From positions 1-45,706 of the forward strand of contig JARUKX010000032.1 of NCBI GenBank assembly GCA_029688825.1: a stretch of DNA of 45,706 nucleotides, read 5' to 3'. Source of the stretch: Haloarculaceae archaeon H-GB1-1 (lineage in GTDB: Archaea > Halobacteriota > Halobacteria > Halobacteriales > Haloarculaceae). The position numbers were made by a program, and so were the translations under genes. Each line of letters begins with the position of its first letter. Within the stretch, counting starts at the first letter, position 1. The notes below the pieces were generated by a model that had not been told where the DNA came from, did not search any database, and worked only from the letters and a program-made list of their open reading frames with translations. This document shows positions 33,396-40,958 of the stretch, piece after piece.

Positions 33396-34112
33396 ATGCA
33401 CGACGGAACCCGCGTGCTGGCCGGAGAATGTACGACGATTGCAGACGGTCCCCGAGACCGCGAACACCGCGGTGACGTCCTCGTCATCGTCAAACCCGAC
33501 AACACCGTTCTCGTCCACGATTCCGACGGCTACCAGCCGGTGGCGTGGCTGACTCGCGCCGAGGCCGTCACCCTCGACGACGGGACGCTGACGGCCCGTG
33601 ACGGCGACGCGTTCCTCCGCGTGGTCACCCACCGCGAACACGGCTCGGCGAACTATCCCACCTCGACCGCGGGCGTTCCCGTCGGTGCCTGTCCCGACTG
33701 CGAGAGCGCCCTCGTCCGCGCGCGCGGCGACGTGACCTGTCTCGGGTGCGAGCAACGCTACGGGCTGCCCACCGACGCGAGGGTCTGTGACGCGCGTTGT
33801 TCCTGTGGCCTCCCCACGATGCGTGTCGAGCGCGGGTCGGCGCTGGAGGTCTGCATCGACCGCGACTGCGAGTCCCTCGACGACCGCGTCGCGGACGAGT
33901 TCGACCGCGTCTGGGACTGCCCGGAGTGTGGCGAAGACCTCCGAGTCCTCCGACGCGGCGGCCTCATCCTCGGCTGTGAGGCGTACCCCGACTGCGAGAC
34001 CGGGTTCGCGTTCCCCAGCGGCGTCGTCGTTGGCGAGTGTCCCTGCGGACTCCCGGCGTTCGAGACGTCGGGCGGTCGGCGCTGTCTCGACAGCACGTGC
34101 GACCGTCTCTGA
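33396..34112 (+). CDS. NucS N-terminal-like domain fused to topoisomerase-type zinc ribbons
   Basis: This 238-aa protein's first about 80 residues (RVLAGECTTIADGPRDREHR, then GDVLVIVKPDNTVLVHDSDG and YQPVAWL) resemble the DNA-binding N-terminal domain of NucS/EndoMS. The rest holds several C4 zinc ribbons: CPDC with CLGC, CSCGLP, CPECGEDL with CEAYPDCE, and CPCGLP. These resemble the zinc fingers at the end of topoisomerase IA. The NucS nuclease domain is absent, so it probably binds DNA ends or mismatches without cutting (inference). It lies directly before endA. Confidence 0.8.
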   Translation: MHDGTRVLAGECTTIADGPRDREHRGDVLVIVKPDNTVLVHDSDGYQPVAWLTRAEAVTLDDGTLTARDGDAFLRVVTHREHGSANYPTSTAGVPVGACPDCESALVRARGDVTCLGCEQRYGLPTDARVCDARCSCGLPTMRVERGSALEVCIDRDCESLDDRVADEFDRVWDCPECGEDLRVLRRGGLILGCEAYPDCETGFAFPSGVVVGECPCGLPAFETSGGRRCLDSTCDRL

Positions 34113-34160
34113 CCCCGTCGAATCGCAGGGGCTTTGCCGCCAGCACGGCCACGGGAGGAC

Positions 34161-35174
34161 ATGGACCTGACGCTCACCGACTCCGTCGTCCGGGCCGACG
34201 CCGAGGCGCGCGAGCGGTTCTACGACTCGCGCGGCTACGGCCGCCCGGTCGACGCCGGCGCGCTCGAACTCGCGCCAGTCGAGGCCGCCCATCTGCTCTA
34301 TCGCGGCGACCTCGACGCCGTCGACGGCATGAACTTCCGGGCCTTTCTCGCCTCCGCGACGGTCTCGGAGATCGAGTTCCTCGTCTACAAGAACCTCCGC
34401 GACCGGGGCTTCTACCTCACCCCCGCCATCGATGGCTGGGTCGACGACCCCGACCGAGCGGACTTCGTGGTCTACCCACGCGGGAAGGGACCGTGGGACG
34501 ACGAGGTGCAGTACCGAGTCCGCGTCGTGAGCGAGCGCGCCACCGTCGCGGCGAGCGACCTCGGCGACGTCGTCCTCGCCGTCGTCGACGAGGAGAGCGA
34601 ACTGACCTACCTCGAGACCGAGCGCCCGGACCTCTCGGGGTCGAGCGAGGCGGACCTGCCGTCGAGCGTCGACGCGGACCTGCTGTCCGACCGTGCGCTC
34701 GTCTGGGACCCGCCGGCGGAACTGTACGAGCAGGCGTTCTACGGCCAGCGCCTCGACGACCAGCGCGAGGGCGACCTCCAACTGTCGCTGCTGGAGGCCG
34801 CGTACCTCGCTCGACGGGGCGTCCTCTCAATCGACGGCGGCGACGAGGCCGTGGTCGCCCGCGGCCGCGAGGTCGAAGGGGACCGCTTCGACCGCCGACT
34901 TCGCGTGTACGCGACCCTGCGCGACCGCGGAGTCGTCCCCAAGACCGGCTTCAAGTTCGGCGCGGACTTCCGGACCTACGCTCACGTCGAGTCGGTCGAC
35001 GACCTCGGCCACTCCGAACACCTCGTGCGCGTGTTCGCCCGCGAGCACACGTTCGACCCGCGAGACCTCGCGCTCGACGTGCGCTTGGCCCACGGCGTTC
35101 GCAAGCGGATGGTGTACGCGCTGACCGGCCCCGAGGAGAGCACTTGGCTCACCGTGAGTCGCCTGACGCCGTGA
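34161..35174 (+). CDS. endA: tRNA-splicing endonuclease, two-repeat type
   Basis: This enzyme cuts pre-tRNA introns at bulge-helix-bulge structures. The 337-aa length marks the tandem (alpha2) form in which two EndA repeats are fused. The catalytic repeat is the second: RDRGVVPKTGFKFGADFRTY (Tyr) followed by GHSEHLVRVF (His) and AHGVRKRMVYAL (Lys). The N-terminal repeat retains FRAFLASATVSEIEFLVYKN. The ATG at 34161 follows GGGAGG at 34151-34156. It lies 48 bp after the zinc-ribbon gene and 84 bp before trpS. Confidence 0.94.
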   Translation: MDLTLTDSVVRADAEARERFYDSRGYGRPVDAGALELAPVEAAHLLYRGDLDAVDGMNFRAFLASATVSEIEFLVYKNLRDRGFYLTPAIDGWVDDPDRADFVVYPRGKGPWDDEVQYRVRVVSERATVAASDLGDVVLAVVDEESELTYLETERPDLSGSSEADLPSSVDADLLSDRALVWDPPAELYEQAFYGQRLDDQREGDLQLSLLEAAYLARRGVLSIDGGDEAVVARGREVEGDRFDRRLRVYATLRDRGVVPKTGFKFGADFRTYAHVESVDDLGHSEHLVRVFAREHTFDPRDLALDVRLAHGVRKRMVYALTGPEESTWLTVSRLTP

Positions 35175-35233
35175 CCGAACCGGCTCCCCGAAAGCGACTC
35201 CTTTTTGTTTCGACCGCGGTGATGGTCGAACAG

Positions 35234-35250
35234 ACTGGCACCGCCAGTCG
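35234..35250 (+). promoter_or_regulatory. Stem-loop directly before trpS
   Basis: GACTGGC-acc-GCCAGTC is a perfect 7-bp stem ending 8 nt before the trpS ATG. The T-rich CCTTTTTGTT at 35210-35219 upstream is the likely promoter, so the stem would lie at or near the 5' end of the mRNA. It may be a palindromic operator or a translation-control hairpin. Confidence 0.45.
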
Positions 35251-35258
35251 GACTATCG

Positions 35259-36896
35259 ATGACCGACGACGACCGACCATCCGAGACAGAGGAACCGCTC
35301 ACAGACGTCGCCGACGAGACCGAGGGCGACTGGGAGTGGCGTCGCTCGGAGTCGGCCCGGCTTCTGTCCGACGGCGGCACCGACGCAGCGGGCGCTGACG
35401 ACGTCGCGCTGGACCCGTGGGGCTCCTCGACGGTGTCCGACTACCGCAAGCTGTTCGAGCAGTTCGGCATCGAGGAGTTCGACGAACTGCTCGATGGAGT
35501 GCCGAACCCCCACTACCTGATGCGCAGAGGCGTCATCTTCGGCCACCGGGACTATCGCCCCGTCGCGCGAGCGATGCGCGACGACGAGCCGTTCGCGGCG
35601 CTCTCGGGGTTCATGCCGACCGGTGACCCGCACATCGGCCACAAGCTGGTGTTCGACGAGATCATCTGGCACCAACAGCAGGGCGGGGACGCCTACGCCC
35701 TCATCGCCGACCTCGAAGCCCACAGCGCCCGCGGGCTGACGTGGGACGAAATCGACGAGCACGCACGGAACTACGTCCTCAGCCTGCTCGCACTGGGCTT
35801 CGACCCCGAGGACGGGACGCTCTACCGGCAGTCGGACAACCGCGAGGTGCAGGACCTGGCGTTCGAACTCGGTATCGAGGCGAACTTCTCCGAGCTGGGC
35901 TCGATCTACGGCTTCGACGGCGAGACCGACGTGAGCCACATGCAGAGCGTCGTCACGCAGATGGCCGACATCCTCTACCCGCAGGTCGCCGACGAGCCGA
36001 AGCCGACCGTGATTCCGGTCGGTCCCGACCAGGACCCCCACGTCCGCCTCTCGCGCGACCTCGCCGCTCGCGTCCGCTACTTCGGCGTCACGAAGGCTTA
36101 CGCGAGCTTCGAGGTTGCCAGCGAGGCCGAGCGCGACCTGCTCGCCGCGGCGTGGGCCGCCCTGGAGGACGAGGTCGGTGCCGAGGAACCCGTCCGCTGT
36201 GAGGACGCCGCCGACTGGATCGAGAGCGAGATCGAACCGGACGAGACGCGACACAGCGCCGTCGAGAAGCTCCGTTCGGCGGGGAAGGAGCCGCTCCGGC
36301 CTCGCGTTCGCTTCCTCGACCGCAACGCCACCGAGGAGGCGTTCGAGGCGCTCATCGAAGCGGTCGACGGCGAGAAGCGCGTCTACGACGAGCACATCGA
36401 CGCCTTCGACATGGACCGCGCGGAGGCCGAGGCCCTCTCTCGCGAGGTCGAGGTCGACCACGGCGGCTACGGCTTCCTCCCGCCGTCCTCGATCTACCAC
36501 CGGTTCATGACCGGGCTGACCGGCGGCAAGATGTCCTCCTCGATTCCGGCCAGCCACATCTCGCTGCTCGACGACCCCGAAGACGGCTACGACAAGGTCC
36601 GCTCGGCGACGACCGGCGGGCGCGAGACCGCCGAGAAACAGCGCGAACTCGGCGGCGAGGCCGACGAGTGCCCGGTCTACGAACTGTACGCGTACCTGCT
36701 GTCGGGCGACGACGACGAGTTCGCCAAAGAGGTCTACGAGGAGTGCGTCGGCGGCGAGCGCCTCTGTGGCGGCTGCAAGGAACAGGCCGCCGAACTCATG
36801 CGGGAGTTCCTCGACGACCACCAGGAGAAACGCGAGGAGTGGGCCGACAAGCTGGACGAACTGGACATCGACCTCGACAGCGACCGGAAACGGTGA
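35259..36896 (+). CDS. trpS: Tryptophan-tRNA ligase
   Basis: This class I synthetase of 545 aa has the HIGH motif as PHIGH (HIGH at 125-128) and the KMSKS motif as KMSSS (424-428). The archaeal/eukaryal-type core carries SGFMPTGDPHIGH, VIPVGPDQDPHVRLSRD and SIYHRFMTGLTGGKMSSS. A Cys pair (CGGC) near the C-terminal helix EQAAELMREFLDDH is visible. The acidic N-terminal extension is typical of halophiles. No Trp-rich leader ORF precedes it. Confidence 0.97.
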   Translation: MTDDDRPSETEEPLTDVADETEGDWEWRRSESARLLSDGGTDAAGADDVALDPWGSSTVSDYRKLFEQFGIEEFDELLDGVPNPHYLMRRGVIFGHRDYRPVARAMRDDEPFAALSGFMPTGDPHIGHKLVFDEIIWHQQQGGDAYALIADLEAHSARGLTWDEIDEHARNYVLSLLALGFDPEDGTLYRQSDNREVQDLAFELGIEANFSELGSIYGFDGETDVSHMQSVVTQMADILYPQVADEPKPTVIPVGPDQDPHVRLSRDLAARVRYFGVTKAYASFEVASEAERDLLAAAWAALEDEVGAEEPVRCEDAADWIESEIEPDETRHSAVEKLRSAGKEPLRPRVRFLDRNATEEAFEALIEAVDGEKRVYDEHIDAFDMDRAEAEALSREVEVDHGGYGFLPPSSIYHRFMTGLTGGKMSSSIPASHISLLDDPEDGYDKVRSATTGGRETAEKQRELGGEADECPVYELYAYLLSGDDDEFAKEVYEECVGGERLCGGCKEQAAELMREFLDDHQEKREEWADKLDELDIDLDSDRKR

Positions 36897-36930
36897 GCGG
36901 GCGACCGCCTCGCCGACGCTCCGTACGCGG

Positions 36931-37914
36931 TCAGAACTCCACGACGGTACCGACGTCGTTCGCGTCGGCCGTTTCGTAGACGAGACGGGCTGACGCCGCA
37001 TCGAGAACCGCGTTGCCGACGCTTTCGAGGACGATTATCTCGTCCTCGTCTCTTCGTCCCGCTCGTCCCTCGAACACGTCCGAGAGAGGAGTGAGATCCT
37101 CGGCCTCGATGTCGGTGTTCAGGATGTCGCCCGTCTCGGCGGCTTCCTCGGGGACGTCACCGTACAACTGGTCGGCGCGGGCTATCGTCTCGGCGTCGAG
37201 TTCCCGCATGTGCGACTCGAACGCGCCGATGGCGACGACGAGCGCTCCGGGTTCCAGCGCGCTTCCGGGGAACACCGGTTCCGTCGCCGTCGTGGTCGTC
37301 GCGACGACGTTCGCTCCGTCGACGGCCGACTCCGGGGAGTCGACGGCTTCGACGTCGGCGTCGAGTCGCTCCCCGAGGTCCTCGGTGCAGGCGAACCGGG
37401 AGTCGCTATGGGAGTACACGCGAACCCGTTCCAGGTCTGTGGCGGCGTCGATGGCGCGCGTCTGCCAGCGGGCTTGGGTTCCCGCGCCGATGACGCCAAG
37501 GTCGACCGGTGCGTTAGCCAGGTCTCGGGCGGCGAGCCCGCCGATACAGCCCGTCCGGGCGTTCGTGATGCGGTTGCCGTGCATGAACGCCAGCGGCTGG
37601 CCGTCGAGCGCGTCGGTCAGGACCACCTGCGCCATCACGGTCGGCAGGTCGCGGTCGGCGTTCCCCTCGTTGACCGAGGCCAGTTTCGTCGCGTACGTGT
37701 CGTCGCCGTGGACGTACGCGGGCATCGTCAGGCTGGTCCCCTGCGGGTTCGGTCCGTCCCACCCGTCGACGCCGATGCCGATGCCGAAGTGCGGTCGCGT
37801 CGGCCGTTCGACTTCGCCGCGGCCCTGCTTCACGAACGCATTCTCGACGACCGGGAGCAACTCCTCCAGCGAGAGCACGTCCTCGACGTCACTTTGTGAG
37901 AGGATGCGTACCAT
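36931..37914 (-). CDS. Ornithine cyclodeaminase / mu-crystallin family protein
   Basis: This NAD(P)-dependent enzyme of 327 aa belongs to a family that includes ornithine cyclodeaminase, archaeal alanine dehydrogenase and 1-pyrroline-2-carboxylate reductase. Visible are the dimerisation part with SLTMPAYVHGDDTYATKLAS, the LTDALDGQPLAFMHGNRITN block, and the Rossmann motif LGVIGAGTQARWQ. The ATG at 37914 is supported by a TATA-like CGATATAACA (minus, 37937-37946). It is divergent from an FAD oxidoreductase gene, as in D-amino-acid or hydroxyproline pathways. The substrate cannot be fixed. Confidence 0.88.
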   Translation of the reverse strand: MVRILSQSDVEDVLSLEELLPVVENAFVKQGRGEVERPTRPHFGIGIGVDGWDGPNPQGTSLTMPAYVHGDDTYATKLASVNEGNADRDLPTVMAQVVLTDALDGQPLAFMHGNRITNARTGCIGGLAARDLANAPVDLGVIGAGTQARWQTRAIDAATDLERVRVYSHSDSRFACTEDLGERLDADVEAVDSPESAVDGANVVATTTTATEPVFPGSALEPGALVVAIGAFESHMRELDAETIARADQLYGDVPEEAAETGDILNTDIEAEDLTPLSDVFEGRAGRRDEDEIIVLESVGNAVLDAASARLVYETADANDVGTVVEF

Positions 37915-37936
37915 GCTGGACTGTTCTCGCGGACCC

Positions 37937-37946
37937 CTGTTATATC
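37937..37946 (-). promoter_or_regulatory. TATA box of the OCD-family gene
   Basis: Minus-strand CGATATAACA is centred about 28 bp before the ATG at 37914, giving a leaderless transcript. Confidence 0.5.
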
Positions 37947-38040
37947 GTTGGCCTCCCATTGGCGGGACACTCGACGACGGCGACGCTCGCTCTCTCCCGT
38001 TGGGGGTCAGCTTCTTGATGTGTGCTCCCGTACCCCAGGT

Positions 38041-39189
38041 ATGCACGTCGTGGTCATCGGCGGGGGTATCGTCGGACTCGCGAGCGCGTACGAACTCGCG
38101 CGACGGGGCGTCCAGGTCACGCTTTGCGAACAGGGATCCCTCGGGAACGGCAGCACCGACCGGGCGGTCGGCGGCATCCGAACGCAGTTCTCGACGCCGG
38201 TCAACGTCGAACTCTCGAAGGCGAGTCTCGACGTCTGGAACGACTTCGAGGAGCGATTCGGGACGGACATCCAGTTCCGGCGGCCGGGGTACCTGTTCCT
38301 GGCCCGCGAAGAAGAGACTGCGTCGGCGCTGGAGGCGAGTGCTGCCATGCAACGCGACCACGACCTTCCGACGGAGACGCTTTCGCCGGCGGACGCGACC
38401 GAGTACTGTCCCGGCCTCGAGGTAGACCGATACGTCGCTGGGTCCTACTCACCGCTCGACGGCTACGCGGACCCGCATCTGGCGGTGCAGGGGTACGCGA
38501 GCGGGGCCCGCGAGGCCGGCGTCGACGTCCGCACGGGCACGACCGTCACCGAGGTTCTGACCGACGAGGGTGCAGTCCGCGGCGTCGAAACGGATACGGA
38601 GCGACTCGACGCGGACTTCGTGGTGAACGCCGCCGGCCCGTGGGCGGGGCGGGTAGCGAGGATGGCCGGCGTCGACCTTCCCGTCTCGCCGCGCCGTCGG
38701 CAGGTGGCCATCGTCTCGCCGTCCTCGCCACTATCGGAGGATCTCCCACTGACGATCGACCTCGACTCCGGGTCGTACTTCCGGCCCGAACGCGACGGCG
38801 CGGCCATCGTCGGCGGGTTCTTCGCCGACGACGACCCGACCGTCGACCCCGACGGTTTCGACGAATCCATGGACCTCTCGTGGGCGGCGATGGCGGTCGA
38901 ACGGGCCGGCGAGACGGCGACCTACTTCGGTCCGGAGACCCAGATCAAACGCGGGTGGGCCGGATTGTACGGCGTCACGCCCGACGACCATCCCATCGTC
39001 GAGGAGAGCGTCCCCGGACTGGTCAACGCCGTCGGATTCTCCGGCCACGGCTTCCAGCACGCGCCGGCGACGGGTCAGGTCGTCGCCGAACTCTGCTGTG
39101 ACGGGTCGGCGTCGCTGGTCGACGTCTCACCGCTCCGGAGCGAACGGTTCGCGGACGGGGAGACGACAACCGAACGGCACGTAGCCTGA
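38041..39189 (+). CDS. FAD-dependent amino-acid oxidoreductase (DAO family)
   Basis: This 382-aa protein of the DAO/sarcosine-oxidase group has the FAD-binding motif VVVIGGGIVGLASAYELARR at the very start, NAAGPWAGRVARM in the middle, and a C-terminal GWAGLYGVTPDDHPIV with VGFSGHGFQHAPATG. It is probably a dehydrogenase for a secondary or D-amino acid such as D-proline, D-hydroxyproline or sarcosine (inference). The ATG at 38041 is fixed by the Rossmann strand starting at residue 2. Its start is 126 bp from the divergent OCD-family gene. Confidence 0.9.
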   Translation: MHVVVIGGGIVGLASAYELARRGVQVTLCEQGSLGNGSTDRAVGGIRTQFSTPVNVELSKASLDVWNDFEERFGTDIQFRRPGYLFLAREEETASALEASAAMQRDHDLPTETLSPADATEYCPGLEVDRYVAGSYSPLDGYADPHLAVQGYASGAREAGVDVRTGTTVTEVLTDEGAVRGVETDTERLDADFVVNAAGPWAGRVARMAGVDLPVSPRRRQVAIVSPSSPLSEDLPLTIDLDSGSYFRPERDGAAIVGGFFADDDPTVDPDGFDESMDLSWAAMAVERAGETATYFGPETQIKRGWAGLYGVTPDDHPIVEESVPGLVNAVGFSGHGFQHAPATGQVVAELCCDGSASLVDVSPLRSERFADGETTTERHVA

Positions 39190-39210
39190 ACTCGCGTCGA
39201 CACGCAATGC

Positions 39211-39217
39211 TTTTCTC
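39211..39217 (+). promoter_or_regulatory. Possible promoter element of the pheST leader
   Basis: TTTTCTC lies 23-29 bp before the leader ORF ATG at 39240, the spacing of a leaderless haloarchaeal transcript. The match to a TATA box is weak. Confidence 0.35.
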
Positions 39218-39239
39218 TCCCAGTCACAATCGCTCGCAT

Positions 39240-39320
39240 ATGGCATCCGAACCCCACAGTCGGTGTCTCGCTCGCCAGCCAGCCGCGGTGCGGCCGGGGT
39301 TCGGCTTCTTCTTCCCGTGA
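39240..39320 (+). CDS. Phe-rich leader peptide of pheST (26 aa)
   Basis: A 27-codon ORF begins MASEPHSR and ends with codons for GFGFFFP followed by TGA. Four of the last six residues are phenylalanine, encoded by TTC. It lies 51 bp after the FAD gene and 123 bp before pheS, with no other gene between. The position and composition are those of an attenuator leader peptide such as E. coli PheM. The region TTCCCGT (39312-39318), covering the end of the Phe codons and the stop, is complementary to ACGGGAA (39387-39393). A Phe-tRNA-starvation sensor is the natural reading (inference). Confidence 0.7.
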   Translation: MASEPHSRCLARQPAAVRPGFGFFFP

Positions 39321-39443
39321 CCTGACGAGCGGCGGAGACCCCCGGCTGGCGACATCGCCGGCAGGGCGTCGAAATCGTTCGGGGAAACGGGAACCGTTAA
39401 CTGACGAACTCACGGTGTACGCAACAACGACCACGCTTCGAGC
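39321..39443 (+). promoter_or_regulatory. Candidate attenuator region between leader ORF and pheS
   Basis: A stem GCTGGCGA (39345-39352) with TCGCCGGC (39355-39362) follows the leader stop. ACGGGAA (39387-39393) can pair with the leader's Phe codons, and GAACC (39391-39395) with GGTTC (39298-39302). The alternatives are mutually exclusive around the codons at which a ribosome would stall. No T-tract terminator is seen, so control of pheS translation or coupled transcription is more likely than classic intrinsic termination. Confidence 0.45.
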
Positions 39444-40958
39444 ATGACACGAACACTTCCGGATGCAGAATACGCGGTGTTGAACACCGCACACGCCGAC
39501 GAGGCACAGTCTATCGATCACCTGGCCGCAGCGACCGACCGCGACCCCGCGGCCGTCCGGCGCGCAGTCTTTGCTCTCGAAGGCGAGGGTCTCCTCGCTG
39601 TCGAGGAACGCGTCGACGTCGACGTCTCTCTTACCGACGAAGGCGAGACCTACCTCGCCGAGGGACTTCCCGAGGTCCGGCTCTACGAGGCCGCCCTCGA
39701 CGCCGGAGCCGGCGAGGAGCCCGTGAACCTCGGACAGCTCATCGGTGCCGCCGGTCTGGAGGGCCCCGAAGTAGACATCGCGCTCGCGAACTTCGCCCGC
39801 AAGGGATACGGCCACGTCGACAGCGGTGCCGTCGCCGCCGAGCGCGGCGTCGATGCCGACGCTGACGAGGAGGCAGCGGCCCTCGCGGCAGTCGACGCCG
39901 GGGATTCCGTCGACGACGAGTCGGTCCTCGACCAGCTCGAGCGTCGAGGACTCGTCGACCGCGAGGAGACGACCGTGCGACTGGCGACGCTCACCGACGA
40001 AGGCGTCACCGCGCTGATGGAGGGCGTCGAGGTCGCCGAGACCGTCAGCCAGCTCACTCCGGAGATGCTGACCTCCGGCGAGTGGCGCGACGTCGAGTTC
40101 ACCGAGTACAACGTCGAGGCCGACGCCGAACACCTCGACGGCGGGAAGAAGCACATCCTCCGGCAGACCGCCAACCGCGTCAAGGACGTGCTCGTCGGTA
40201 TGGGCTTCAAGGAGATGGAGGGTCCCCACGTGGACGCGCAGTTCTGGATCAACGACTGCCTGTTCATGCCACAGGACCACCCCGCGCGGACCCACTGGGA
40301 CCAGTTCGCGCTGGAGAACCCCGGCGAGATCGGCGATCTGCCGGCCGACCTCGTCGAACGGGTCAAGTCCGCTCACCTCGACGGCGTCGGCGAGGACGGC
40401 GACGGCTATCACTCGCCGTGGGACGAGGACGTCGCCCGCGGGCTGGACCTCCGTGGTCACACGACCTCGCTCTCCATGCGTTTTCTCTCCGGCTATCAGC
40501 AGGGCGACCTCGAGCCGCCGGAACGGTACTTCAGCGTCGAGAAGGTCTACCGAAACGACACGCTCGACCCGACCCACCTGCTGGAGTTCTTCCAGATCGA
40601 GGGCTGGGTCATGGCCGAGGACCTCTCCGTGCGCGACCTCATGGGTACGTTCACGGAGTTCTACGAGCAGTTCGGCATCACCGACCTGGAGTTCAAGCCC
40701 CACTACAACCCCTACACGGAGCCGAGCTTCGAGCTGTTCGGCACTCACCCCGAGACCGGCGAGATCGTCGAGGTCGGCAACTCCGGCATCTTCCGGGACG
40801 AGGTGCTCGACCCGCTCGGCGTCGAGGTCGACGTGATGGCGTGGGGCCTCTCGCTCGAACGGCTGTTGATGCTTATGTACGGGTTCGAGGACATCCGCGA
40901 CGTCCACGGGACGCTGTGTGACCTCGACCTCCTGCGCAACGTGGAGGTGGTGCACTGA
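39444..40958 (+). CDS. pheS: Phenylalanine-tRNA ligase alpha subunit
   Basis: This is the catalytic alpha subunit (class II) of the tetrameric enzyme, 504 aa, archaeal/eukaryal type. The N-terminal winged helices (about 1-210) precede the catalytic core, with motif 1 around GFKEMEGPHVDAQFWINDCL, motif 2 around YFSVEKVYRNDTLDPTHL, and motif 3 GLSLERLLMLMYG. The ATG at 39444 has no Shine-Dalgarno site. The stop shares a base with pheT (TGATG). It lies downstream of the Phe-rich leader ORF. Confidence 0.97.
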   Translation: MTRTLPDAEYAVLNTAHADEAQSIDHLAAATDRDPAAVRRAVFALEGEGLLAVEERVDVDVSLTDEGETYLAEGLPEVRLYEAALDAGAGEEPVNLGQLIGAAGLEGPEVDIALANFARKGYGHVDSGAVAAERGVDADADEEAAALAAVDAGDSVDDESVLDQLERRGLVDREETTVRLATLTDEGVTALMEGVEVAETVSQLTPEMLTSGEWRDVEFTEYNVEADAEHLDGGKKHILRQTANRVKDVLVGMGFKEMEGPHVDAQFWINDCLFMPQDHPARTHWDQFALENPGEIGDLPADLVERVKSAHLDGVGEDGDGYHSPWDEDVARGLDLRGHTTSLSMRFLSGYQQGDLEPPERYFSVEKVYRNDTLDPTHLLEFFQIEGWVMAEDLSVRDLMGTFTEFYEQFGITDLEFKPHYNPYTEPSFELFGTHPETGEIVEVGNSGIFRDEVLDPLGVEVDVMAWGLSLERLLMLMYGFEDIRDVHGTLCDLDLLRNVEVVH

